Shown here in pieces: positions 11,166 to 21,790 of a stretch of DNA of 64,000 nucleotides (its first letter is position 1; every line of letters starts with the position of its first letter). Origin of the DNA: Isoetes taiwanensis (lineage: Eukaryota; Streptophyta; Lycopodiopsida; Isoetales; Isoetaceae); NCBI GenBank assembly GCA_021234155.1, contig JAJEKV010000415.1, forward strand, positions 155,141 to 219,140, in the 5' to 3' direction. Under the pieces are notes generated by a model that did no database searches, was not told the DNA's origin, and was given only the letters and a program-made list of their open reading frames with translations. A program made the position numbers and the translations under genes.

Positions 11166-12647
11166 ATGTTTGGTCTCCTAGATCGGCACCCCAAGACATT
11201 CTGGAGAAGGATCTTGAGCAAGACTGCACAGCCCACAGGGAACATCACCTCAGAGCAATGGGTACAATACTTGCGACAGCTTTACGACCCACTTGGGGGC
11301 CGGACACCAGTCCCTCCACAGATAGACATGGCTCTGGTCATCACAGAGGGGGATGTCATCATGGTCCTACAACGTCTAGCTAATGGGATGGCAGCAGATT
11401 TAGATGACATGCAGGCGGAACTTCTGAAATGGGCTGGGCCTCCACTGGTGCCTGTCCTCACGGCATTATTCAATAAAGCATTGCAAGAAGGCTTCCCTCC
11501 GCAGTGAACCACTAGTAAAGTTGTGCCCATATACAAGGCAGGGGACCTTCAATGCCCGGCCAACTATCGTACTATTATGGTCAGCTCTTTCTTTGCAGAA
11601 TTGTTGGTTGGCATCCTTGAGCAGCGGCAGACAATATGGGCAGAGAAGGCAGATGCGAGCTCTCAACAGGCGGATTTTCGGCCTAGGCATTCCACCATTG
11701 ATCATATCTTCACTCTGCGCACATTGATTGAAGATAGCAGGCATCACCGACAAAACCTGTACTGTTGTTTCGTGGATTTCGTAAAAGCTTTTGACACAGT
11801 GCCCCGGGACAGGTTATGGGACAGACTGCGGCAGCTGGGGACCTCCGTTGACTTGCAGAATGCAGTATATAGGCTATACGAGGCATGTTCAGGCTGTATC
11901 ACATCGTCAGGACAGCCGACAATCAGTAGTATTTGAGTGCGTCAGGGTTGCCCCCTCTCCCCCACACTCTTTGGCCTATACATTGACCAGTTGGAAGATT
12001 GGCTCTCTGAGCATGGAGGTGGGGGCGCCCATCTCATGCATCACACGATCCGACAACTCATATATACTGACGATGTCAACCTCCTGGCCTATACTCCAGA
12101 GGACATGCAACGTCACCTGGATGCTCTTGACACTTTTTGCCGATTCACTGGCATGCGAGTTAACTTGGCCAAAACTAGGGTGCTGCTAGTTTCATCATCC
12201 CGTCAGCCAAGGCTTCCCTCATTCACTTACCAGGGACAAGATGTATAGGTGGCCCTGACCTACAAGTACTTGGGGATCGAGTTCTCTACTACCACCCATT
12301 GGGATGCTGCCATCAGGTTGCGGGTCATGGCGGGTTGGAAAGCACTATATGCCATGCAGAATAATAGCCACAAGGCAGAGTTGTATGCCTGGGGCCATCA
12401 GTCACACTTGTTTCGGGCCTTGGTCGAGCCCGTCCTTTTGTATGGGCCAGAAGTGTGGGATCCAGTGATATCCCTCAACACCTGGAATGACCTCGAGCAG
12501 GTGCAGAAAGCCTTCTTGGCACGAGCCCTTGGGGTAAAGTCCACGGTTCCATACCAGATCCTACTCCAGGACAGGTTTTCTACCCCTTCAACGGGCTGCA
12601 CTGGAATGCCATATCATTTACTTCCAGAAGGTGGTCGCTATGGGTGA
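11166..12647 (+). pseudogene. LINE-C reverse transcriptase, one frame with three internal stops
   Basis: A single frame of about 490 codons covers the whole RT. It holds LANGMAADLDDMQAELLKWA (about 11385), IYKAGDLQCPANYRTIMV (11526), RPRHSTIDHIFTLR (about 11680), FVDFVKAFDTVPRDRLW (about 11770), VRQGCPLSPTLFGLYIDQLE (11937), the catalytic box LIYTDDVNLLAY (about 12055), GMRVNLAKTRVL (about 12150) and YKYLGIEFS (12261). Only a TGA at 11505, a TGA at 11934 and a TAG at 12246 interrupt it. The middle stop replaces the Gly usually found before VRQGCP. After 12600 the frame shifts. The box is YTDD, not the commoner YADD. Confidence 0.88.
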
Positions 12648-13251
12648 TACACGTTTGCCCAACCTTGCTTTGGCCATGACAATGGGTCCCCAACGCCTGA
12701 AAGCCTGTTGGAAGGACAAGCAAGCTCAGTGGTTCTCACGCTGCAGGCAAACATATGCGTACATGTAAGGACAAAGAAAGATCACAAATCACTTAAGTTG
12801 TACCTAGATGCTACTTTCCTTCGCAAGCTCTGGGATGCAGATGCTCTGACGCACGTTAAGCTGGCACACTATCAGCAGCAAGTCAATCCTAGGCTCACGA
12901 AAGGCCCACACCAGTACTTGTACACCCAGTTGCCCATGAAGATGCGCAGACTTATAGCTTCCATTCGCACGGGTGCACATCGCCACCGCATTGAGACAAG
13001 ATGTTGGGCTCGGGAAGCACGAGAGCAAAGGCTTTGCCAGTGTTGCCACCAGGGCGCCATTCGAGGATGAACGTCATGCCCTCCGGATTTGCCCAGCGTT
13101 TGCCCATATCCGAAAGCGGTATGTTCGATTACTAGTGCCTGGCCAACCGTTGCATGAGTTGTTGAATACGGCGTCAGTGGGTTTGTTGGGGTCATACCTC
13201 CAGGAGGTTATGGATGCACGGACTCAGCTGTGTCCTCTGGGATGGTATTGA
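12648..13251 (+). pseudogene. LINE-C C-terminal domain with CCHC-type knuckle
   Basis: Two overlapping frames give KGPHQYLYTQLPMKMRRLI and ASIRTGAHRHRIETRCW (12900-13010), then RLCQCC (about 13030) and, after a shift, FEDERHALRICPAFAHIRKRY (13060-13115). The ligands fit Cys-x2-Cys...His-x4-Cys. The same signature recurs at 33.3 kb and 41.4 kb and marks this LINE family. The domain ends at the TGA near 13250. Confidence 0.78.
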
Positions 13252-13699
13252 ACTGTCCTATACAATTGTACAGCGTGTCATCATACTTATTACTGCTAAG
13301 GTTTTTTCCTCGAAAACCCTTCGGGGCGGGGGTTTTTTAATCCTGTTAGTAATACGCTTGCTGCTCTCTTTTGGTTTGGATCCCATAGGTCAGTCGGTCT
13401 CCGTGGACGCTAAAAAATCTATTCTATTCTGTTCTATTCTGAAGCAAAATAGGAATAATCAAGGCTATTGGCCCCTCTGCAGTAGATCGGATCTGGCCCA
13501 AACATCTGGTTGCAAGTGTATATATCTGGCGGAGCAACAGAAAATGACAGTCGAACTTGCCTAGGGTTCTGTAACAGCCCCCGAATCAGTTTTAGATGAG
13601 CCCAAAACAACTCAGACTTGATTCTGTAAATATCATGTCTCTTTATCTGTGTTTACTGTTGCTATCTTGGCGTCCTCACCGATCCCTCCGGAATATCAG

Positions 13700-13830
13700 G
13701 TTCGACCAGAGAGAAGCTTGATAGAACGCTTTTTCATATATGTTCCTCCAGAAATATAGAATATTGGATTCAAACGATTCTTGGATGGTTGAAATTCTTA
13801 TCCAATGAACTTTCCAATGATGTAAAAATC
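13700..13830 (-). repeat. Inverted copy of the 163-bp repeat at 2.0-2.3 kb
   Basis: The reverse complement of 2060-2180 matches this stretch: CCAGAGAGA, AGAACGCT.TTTCATAT, TTGGATGGTTGAAA versus ACGGATGGAAA, and TTATCCAATGA.CTTTCCAA. It is a diverged dispersed repeat with no coding potential. Confidence 0.6.
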
Positions 13831-14860
13831 TACTTTGATTGGGAGGAAAAGCTTGCGAAAAAATCTGATTGGCAATATCGTCAGATTCAGGGAAAAAAGG
13901 GGCTTGGAGAAAATCCTGAAAGGTTTGATGCTCAAAAAAACAAGAATAGTGCAATAAAACATAGAGGGGGTAACTAGGAAAACTAAGAACTAGGGTAAAC
14001 AGAAAAGACCCGAATAGATATATACAAACTGATGAGCAAATTAATCGCTTTGTACAATCAGTCGAGAAAGCATGTTGGTCTGAATTACACGAGAGATGGT
14101 CAGAGTATGATTCTGAGTTGCAAGGTATGATGAGAAAGAACTTAAAGTCTTGGATTTGCAATCCTGAGCCAGAATTGAGGACGTTATTTAAGTATAAAAG
14201 TACCAGTTATGAGCCCCCATGACAAGGTATACATCGGACAATGGACCAATTCCTGGCAAAGTGCAAGTTTGACGCAAAGATTACAAGGTGGCCAGTAGCA
14301 ATCTCAATGATGAACATGTGAAAGAGTGGGATAGCCTCCTCCATGGTGGAAGCTCTAGTGGTGCAAGGGGCAGGTTATCATTGAATGCTGATGATAAATG
14401 TGTTTCATTTAATAACATTCCTATAAATGTTGTAAAATTCATTGGTATGTATTGTGTGGAGAGGCAAAGATAGAGCCACATCATGGTTGTTGGCTGACAA
14501 TTATATCCGTTTCAAAAGCCCAAGTCTAGTACTGCCCACACCCCTTGGACTTTCCCGAGGTCTTTTGTGAAGATGAGGCTCAGGGATCATTGGTTGTCTT
14601 GCCATTCATGAAGGAATGTACTTAGCTACAAGCTTTAATGGAGTAGTTACAAGTATTTGTCTTACTTGCTCCTTGATCTTATGCAAATCTAGAGATTCCA
14701 TACTCATATCATGAGGTTCATGAGAGTGCAACTCTACTTTCATAAGTTTCTTTTCCATCCTCTACTACATTTTTTTTTTCTTTTTATTTAACGATTCCCT
14801 ATTTTCTTTAGAATATCTGGGATTTGTATTCCTTCTTGCACCGCTCTTTGCCTTGTGACT
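13831..14860. other. No gene recognised
   Basis: A charged stretch near 13830-14200 in several plus frames and a 61-codon frame at 14288-14473 match nothing I know. It may be degraded gag or flanking retroelement sequence. Confidence 0.4.
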
Positions 14861-14869
14861 GCACGCACT

Positions 14870-15150
14870 GCTTCTTCCACCTTAGTCTCCTCTCTTCATT
14901 TCCAACATTCTAAGTCACTTTTATCTCTCTTTTGAAATGTTCCGGCGGACATTGCATAAACTTCTGTACTGTTTTCACTTTATTCCTTGCATTGAAGTAA
15001 CAATCTTTTGTATTGTGATTATCTTTATCACATATATGACCATAACTCCTTGATGTACTCATTCGACACTCATTTGGCATAATGACCAGCCTTTGAGCAT
15101 TTTGTGCACCAAATATAGCTTCGCTTAGCTTCGCCTAATGTAAGTTTCCC
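14870..15150 (-). pseudogene. Retroelement gag fragment with two CCHC zinc knuckles
   Basis: The minus strand reads WCTKCSKAGHYA (about 15110), where a one-base shift gives the last Cys of a Cys-x2-Cys-x4-His-x4-Cys knuckle. About 15 residues on it reads GHICDKDNHNTKDCYFNARN (about 15010-15060), a second knuckle whose first Cys is Gly. Paired knuckles are typical of the nucleocapsid part of plant LTR-retroelement gag. No protease or pol is readable beyond it. Confidence 0.65.
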
Positions 15151-15467
15151 CAAAATTTCCTGAATATTCTACTGCATCTTATTTTTGCAAATCTCGTACA
15201 CTCCTAACTTCTTGGTTTAGTATAAAATTAACACCATTAAATATATTCCCTCAAACCTTATAGTATTTTTCAAACCTCAATATACAGTATACAAAAACTT
15301 GTACAGACATACCCCACAAACGAGGATTGCTATGTACGGTCCAGATGGAGGAATAAAGGGCAAATATGCCCATCTGACAGCTCTCGCTACCCTAAGTCAC
15401 CCCCCGTGTGAATATGCACCCAAACCAAAGGGGGTGTCAGGGGGATTTATTGTTGGATGCAATGGTT

Positions 15468-16792
15468 TGTGTTAATTAATATATATTTTTTTTTGAAGGA
15501 AAGATAAATTTTTTATTCAGATAGGAAGAATTACATCAGAGAGATCCCATAAGGATCAGATAACCTTGAAGTACAAAGGATCCCTTATGGATCGAATGTA
15601 ATACTTGAAGCTTTAGTACTCATATATTTTTCTCAACATCTTCTTCCAACTAACTAGTACTACAGGATCAGAATCAACATCTTCCTAGCTACCAGAATAC
15701 TACAGGAGACAAAAATCGATTTTCCTCAAGCCACAAATATATCTTGAATGCTCTATACATAGTCTTCCCACCTAGTAACCAGATGATGTAAAGATGATAT
15801 CTGAGATAAGCCATTCAGGCCCCCTAAAGTTTCAAGCCGAATAGTAGAAACATATAAATTTTCTCGAAATACTGAGAAAAGGCAAGAAAAACCTGTGTAT
15901 CTGTATAGCAGTAGCAAAATGAAATGGATCCAAAGCAGCCTGAATAAGCTCTCACTCATACAAATTATATTAGAGCATGCCTGATCCAAGCATATCAGTA
16001 CTTGTAAAAGACATGAGGTTCTGGCATAGTAGTACCAGAATCAATAAAGCATCAGTAATTGAAAGATTCGCCCAGGCATAGCAGTACCTGAGCAAGAACC
16101 GAGTGCTTAATAGACAGGAGCTTCTTGGCATAGCAGTACCAAATCAATCAAGCATCAACACTTGACAAATCCGCTCAACCTTAGCAGAACCTGAGCAATA
16201 ACCGAACCATCTCATCAAACTGCCACTGCCATGCTTCTTATTATCTCCGCATTTTCTTACCAATTACCAATGAATCCCATCAAACTCACATAAATCCACT
16301 AACCGAAAAGAATCTTTACTACCATCTAAATGCAGCATCCAGACCTTTCTGCTAGAAAGAAAGAGTGGGAAGAAAGGGAAATTCTCAACTGTAAAAAGAT
16401 CCGGGAAAGAAAAGGATGGCACTGTAGAAATTCGAAATTGCCTCAAATGCTAGTATTTCCTGATCGCTCTACCATAGACCTGCTGTATCTTGCCTAAAAG
16501 AAGACAAAGATAACAAGAAATTTACCTGAGCAAACCTGGAAAATCTAACAAACCGCCCTGAGACTACTTCAAAAACCTACTCGTTAGAGATCGCAGATCC
16601 AAAACAATCTCGATTTTTCCCTCTAGCAGCAGAAAAGGTAGTAAGAGTTCTTGTAATCAGCAGCAGTTCCGGTGGAGAGAAGGGGGGCGGCCCCTGCCTC
16701 AAGCCACCGCCCTAGCCGCCAAGAACGGCGCCAAGAAACCCATTTTCAGATGCTTCGTGAGCCTCCAATTTCGCTTACATGTGTTAATTAAT
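15468..16792 (-). mobile_element. 1.3-kb retro-insertion with 13-bp target-site duplication
   Basis: The 13-bp TGTGTTAATTAAT occurs exactly at 15468-15480 and 16780-16792. The intervening 1299 bp begins (plus strand) with a T run (15486-15494) and AAATTTTTTATTC, the complement of a poly-A tail and A-rich 3' end. The opposite end is GC-rich (16690-16760), as for a 5' UTR. This is the signature of target-primed reverse transcription on the minus strand. No RT or endonuclease is encoded. Minus frames at 16446-16264 (61 codons) and 15989-15753 (79 codons) are unrecognised. It is either a processed transcript or a non-autonomous LINE derivative. Confidence 0.85.
16019..16225. repeat. Internal 104-bp tandem duplication
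   Basis: Two diverged units start with TTCTGGCATAGTAGTACC (16019) and TTCTTGGCATAGCAGTACC (16122). Both continue through AATCAAT.AAGCATCA and CTGAGCAA.AACCGA. They lie inside the retro-insertion. Confidence 0.7.
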
Positions 16793-17769
16793 GTTAATGG
16801 TAGTGATGTGTTGGTTGTTGTAGTGGGCCTTGAGAATTTAAGAATGTTATGTACATCTCCATAGGTGGTCGTGCCTAAGACAATATGCCTTTAAAACCAC
16901 TTACAACTGCACTTCCAAAATTTCATGAAGGACATATACACTATCGTATAGGTTTTAAATTCAACATCAAAGTATAATGTTACAATCTATTAATATAATG
17001 TAAAACTGAAGAGAGAATAGAAATTAGTATCCTTGAGAATAGAACATTATGTACAACATCATGTCCTAGAGAATAAATAAACAAAGCATGTGTACATCCA
17101 TATAGACAATGGTATGTGGTGTTCTCGACTAGGTCTTTCAATCACTTTAAGTTTGTTAAATATGTTGCTGACAATTTTCAAGACATTAACTCATCAAATG
17201 TCCTCAAGAAAAACCTTTGTGTGATTTGGGTTGCAAATCTCGGGGGGTTTAGAAACCTCAATAGTAGAATCCCAACAGTACAAATTGGAAGAATCCCAAC
17301 AGCACAAGTATCTTTTGTTTTTCAAAAAATCTATTGTTTCAAGTATGTTTTCTCCCTCTGAAATGCTTGCATCTAAATCTGATATCCTGGTGTGTCTAAA
17401 TATATACCCCCCTCCCCCTCCTCCACGCCCCCCGCTCCCCCCTTTTTTTTCGAGGAAAATTTTTTATATTATACAAGAATTTGTCGTGGCGGCAATCGCC
17501 GCCGCTAGTTGTTCCGCTTTGTGGGTAGAACCTCGTCTAGAAAGTCTAGGAAATGTGTCTAAAAAATTGCGTCTCTATGTATTCTGCCTCTCCATGCTTA
17601 AGCTTTAATCATGCACTGACAACTAATTGTTTTTAAACTATAATCTCCCAAGAAGTTTTTGTTTTTGATGGGATTCCATTTCTCACGTAGTTTCATCTCC
17701 TAATAAACACATATCACCTATGAGATATTAGAAAAAAATGATGTTATTGAGTGAAAACAATGCATAAAA
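16793..17769. other. No gene recognised; short poly-C/poly-T tract
   Basis: The resumed pre-insertion sequence, with a 82-codon plus frame at 17116 of unknown nature. At 17407-17451 there is a C-rich run into T8 followed by GGAAAATTTTTTATATTAT, resembling the T-rich end of the insertion at 15.5 kb. A second, older minus-strand retro-insertion could start here. Confidence 0.4.
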
Positions 17770-18510
17770 TTGTCGTTTATATTTTATGCCATTGATTATT
17801 TATATATTGCCTATGCCCAATTTGCAAAAGGTGTTGTTGTTTACATTTTGGTTACCTTTTCAATTCTTGCTTGTTATCTGCTTCTTTGCCCCATATTTGT
17901 TCAATCGATCTGGATTGGGGGGCAAAAGATTGTAGATGATTGGAATAAATGCATCAATAGGGAAGGCATAGACGTTGTAGTATCAAAGAGAAAATATTGG
18001 TGGGAAGAAGAGGAAGAGTATATGAATCATGCTAGCCTTAGGGGCATGTTTATGGAGATAATACTAAATATACGTTTTATTATGTATCAATATGGACTCA
18101 CTATTTGCACCTTGCAAACCACCAAAAGTGTATTACTGAAAGCATGTTGCAAACCACCAAAAGTGTATTAGTGAAAGCATGAAGCCTATTTGATATTGCT
18201 ATGGAGTTTTATCATTAGGTCTAATTGAGCTTTGAATCATCATTGCCGTGCAAATTTGGTGTTACGAGGTACGCGTGTTTTGCATATGCACATTGTCTCA
18301 ATGGGCAGCAAAAGATTCAGTGGTGACTTTCAGCTGATGTTGAAATTACTAAAGGCACTACTGTTTGTTGTATTTGTTTCCAGCGTAATTATTCTTTTTA
18401 TGGTGGTCGACTTAATTCTAGATGACCTTTTTGTCAGGATGCTTGCATTTATGAGAACAGGCTGGACATTCAAAACTCGACAAAATGTACAATTCACGGT
18501 TGTTGTTAAG
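17770..18510 (+). pseudogene. Callose synthase (1,3-beta-glucan synthase, GSL/CalS) C-terminal remnant
   Basis: The frame from 17770 matches the C-terminal membrane region of plant callose synthases. It has the transmembrane stretch KGVVVYILVTFSILACYLLL, then GGQKIVDDWNKCINREGI, KYWWEEEEEYMNHASLRGMF and MEIILNIRFIMYQYGL; the family has KIVDDW, WWEEE/WWEKE and EI.L..RFF.YQYG here. After a stop at 18169 and about 120 unreadable bases, the next family segment follows at 18297: SMGSKRFSGDFQLMLKLLKA, a membrane helix and ILAFM-type MLAFMRTGW. The enzyme makes callose from UDP-glucose at the plasma membrane; this piece lacks the catalytic domain, which lies before it in the family. It may be a gene scrap, or one end of a gene in poor sequence; no upstream exons were found. 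Confidence 0.8.
18112..18181. repeat. 35-bp tandem duplication inside the callose synthase remnant
   Basis: TTGCAAACCACCAAAAGTGT begins both units (18112 and 18147). They differ by one base (ATTACTG versus ATTAGTG). The duplication falls at the point where the callose synthase frame is lost, so it probably helped to break it. Confidence 0.85.
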
Positions 18511-19336
18511 GAAAGTTGACCTTTCCTACAAAATCCAACTAACACAGAGCAACATTATTCTGAGATCGAAAGAAACACAACAAACATAGACCAACATTAT
18601 TTCAGAATCATGTACCCGATTTTGATTATTGTTGGCAACAATTCTTCCTTTTTTTTCAATGTTCTCAAGCAAAGGTAATTTTTTAATTTGATCTCTTACT
18701 TTTAATCCTCATCTGATGTGCTTAAATTGCTTGCAACTCAGTTTATCCCCTTTAAACCCAAAAGCTCTTCATGATTCAACTCCATCTGCCTGCCTTGAAC
18801 GTCGTGGCTAGTTCAAGATTGATCATACCAATGCACAACAGAATAAGCTCATGTACCCACCACCAAAAACACGGTAGAATAATCTCATGTACCCACCACC
18901 AAGAACTATGCAACCACCAAGGATAAAGATATGTGTCCCAATAGGTTCATAGCAAATACCATATATTTTCAAGCATAATCAAGCATAAGCGTATATTTTC
19001 AAGTATAGATGGAAGTTAAATTCACTATTTATAGTGTCAAATGCATGATGCCATTGAAAGTATTTCCATGATGCTGTTGGAAGTATGAAAGTATTCACCC
19101 CATTTCTGCTCATGACATAAATCCAGTTTTCAGAAAGGCCTATTGCAAATTTTACAATTGCATTAGGAATAACATTGTTGGATGAGAGAACCACCACTAC
19201 AATAGAATAAAGATATAGAAAGAAATATAAAAAGAAGGAATAGAATAATACTGCACAGAATTTACATCCGAGATTATATGTAAATGATTCAAGAGTCACA
19301 TCCAAGGCCAGGACCTTGCAATATTTTGTTGCAGAA
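18511..19336. other. No gene recognised
   Basis: AT-rich. A short near-duplicate phrase, CTCATGTACCCACCACCAA, occurs twice (18850-18903). No RNA gene or long frame is convincing. Confidence 0.5.
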
Positions 19337-21095
19337 TATCACTCCCGAGTAGTGGAGGCAATACTTGCAACAGCTATACGACCCTCAGGGTGCACATGCA
19401 GCATTACCCTTGCAAGAAGGCCCAGTGCTGGAAATCACAGATTCGGACGTGGAACAAGGCTTACAACGTCTTGCCAATGGGAAAGCCCCAGACTTGGATG
19501 GTATGCAGGCAGAATTGCTTAAGTGGGCGAGGGCCGTCCATAATACCGGTCAACGACCGCCTTGTTCAACAAGGCATTACGGGAAGGCTTCCCGCCGCGG
19601 TGGACCAATAGCGAGTTGTTCCCATCTATAAAAGGGTGACCCACACCGCTTGACCAATTACCAGAACAATCATGGTCGGGTTCGGCGTTTGCAAAACCGC
19701 TTCTTTGGGATTCTCAAGCGGTGAGTTGATTGGCCGGGTAGAGGCGGCAGAGGTGCGGGCCCTCACCCGAGGCGGGGATTGAGACCAAGCACTCAACCGT
19801 TGATCATATCTTCACGTTGCGAACTCGATTGAAGGCGGCGAGGAACGCCCGCCGGGATCTATATTGTTGCTTTGTGGATTTTTGAAGGCGTTTGACAGCG
19901 TGCCTCGGGGGAAAAACTATGGGCAAGGCCGCAGCGGTGGGGGTTCCGTAGATTTGCGAATGCGATTAATACGTGCTATATGAAAGATGCTGGTCGGTTC
20001 GCGGCGGAACAAGCCAACCATTTGATAGTAGTATCGGGGTTCATCAGGGATGCCCTCTCTCCCCAACATTGTTTGGGCTTTACATTGATCAATTGGAGAG
20101 CTGGCTTGCTGATAATGGGGGCGATGGAGCTCACCTTCTCTATCAGATCATCAGGCGGTTAATATATCGCGATGATGTGGACCTCTAGCTTACACACCAG
20201 CCGGACATGCAAGCGACATCTCGATGCCCGGACACGATTCTCGCCAAGCTTACCCGATATGCGCGCGTCAACCTGGCCAAGACTAAGGTGGTTTTCATAT
20301 CATCTTCACGTCAGCCGAGGGTCCCCTCCTTCAGTTACCAAGGCCAGAATGTGGAAGTTGCATCCACATACAAGTATTTGGGAGTGGAGTTTCCTTCTAC
20401 TATGCTTTGGGACACATCCATAACGACTCACGAAAGTGACGGCAGTCGGAAGGCACTATATGCAATGCAAAACAATAGTCATAGAGCGGAGTTGTATGAT
20501 TGGGCCCATCAGTCACACTGTTCAAGGTCTTAGTAGAGCCTTGTCCTTTTATCACGGGGTGGAAGTATGGGGCCCAAGAGTATCACTTGCTACTTGGAAT
20601 GACTTGGGCAGGTCGAAAGCCTTCTTAGTACGAAAGCACTAGGGGTGAAGTCCACACCCCATATCAAATTCTACTGCGGAGAGGCAGGATTCTTGCCTCT
20701 TGAGAGGGTGCCCTTGATCGCCACATTATGGACGATGCTCGTCTCCCTAAACTAGCTTATATCATGGCAATGGGGCCCTGGCGCCTCAAGGCCTCTTTGG
20801 AGGGAAAAGAGAGCCCAATGGTTGGCTAGATGGAATGTCAGAGCAGTACGAGGTGCATACATATGCAAAGCAGAGGCGGATCGCCATAGCTTGAGGCAAT
20901 ATCTTGGACGCTTGCTTCCTCGGCAAGCTTTGGGATGCCCTTGAACATGTCAAGACAAAGCACACTATCAAGCCACATAAATCCCACATTGGAGCGAGGC
21001 CCGCAATGCTACCGTACCCACTTGCCCATGAAAAAGGCGAGACTCATTGCCTCCATTCGCGAGGGGGCACATCATAACCATCATTCAATTAAATA
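19337..21095 (+). mobile_element. LINE-D: second copy of the LINE-C family, RT to C-terminus, badly broken
   Basis: It runs parallel to LINE-C from the start of RT to the region before the zinc knuckle. Visible pieces are LQRLANGKAPDLDGMQAELL (about 19455), TVDHIFTLR (about 19797), CCFVDF (about 19866), RDALSPQHCLGF, the box RLIYRDDVDL (20157-20187, Thr of LINE-C replaced by Arg), RVNLAKTKVVFISSSRQPRV (about 20265) and YKYLGVEFPS (about 20370). At least eight shifts are needed. It lacks ORF1, endonuclease and the 3' tail. Many differences from LINE-C sit at CAG/CTG positions. Confidence 0.85.
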
Positions 21096-21790
21096 CTAGA
21101 ATAGGCGTTAACATATAATCACACTGCGGGAATATAAATTCACACCTTAACTTCAAATTACAAAATCATATATCATGAAACTCAAGTAGTACACAACTTT
21201 TATTAAAAGTGATTGATACATAATGCTTGTTTATCATTTTTCCACCAACATCCCCAAGGATATGAGAACCTTATTCCTTACATCACGAGGTATTGTAACT
21301 CTCATTTGTTTTACTAGGAATAGTTTTTGGAGTCCATGAGTACAATACGGTTTCAATGTCTAGCCAAAGATCGGGGATCACTAGGATTTCTCCTCCACCT
21401 CTTTGTCCAACAATCTGAATATCTTTCTTTATCGGTGACATTACTCAAGCTGATGTCTTGGACACCACCATTCCATAGCGCACCTTATTGAAGTTAACAT
21501 CACCTTCTTCTTTGCAAATATCTGAGATAGTCCATCCCAACCACCTTTGGATAGGTCTCTAGATCTGCTTTGGTTTTACTACTACAAATTGGTGGCACTC
21601 CCGTCGATTAGAAGGTTCATAACAATCCATGCCTAGATATTTTGGCCTATCCTTCTTAGGACCAACATAGTGTTTATCAGTTGAGGAGGAGCATATGCCT
21701 TCACAATGCTACTAATGGTACCATCATCTTCGTCGGCACCAGACTAATGTTTTCCACTTACTTTTAGGGAACCACCCTTCGGGAAATTTG
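21096..21790. other. No separate gene seen; probable 3' part of the minus-strand DUF7869-like gene
   Basis: The minus strand shows short pieces (for example GADEDDGTISSIVKAYAPPQ near 21700) that seem to continue the broken gene to the right. No clean stop is identifiable. Confidence 0.4.

Larger units (their letters stand above)
9013..13445 (+). mobile_element. LINE-C: 5'-truncated LINE of the zinc-knuckle family
   Basis: A plus-strand element of about 4.4 kb. In order it has the end of ORF1, endonuclease, reverse transcriptase, C-terminal zinc knuckle, a 3' UTR with the TCGAAAACCCTTCGGGGCG block (13309-13327), a CTCCGTGGACGCTAAAAAA block and a tail of about three TTCTATTCTG-like units (13415-13445). 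It belongs to a family with at least three other copies here (19.3, 33.3 and 41.2 kb). The RT frame is intact apart from three stop codons. Confidence 0.9.
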
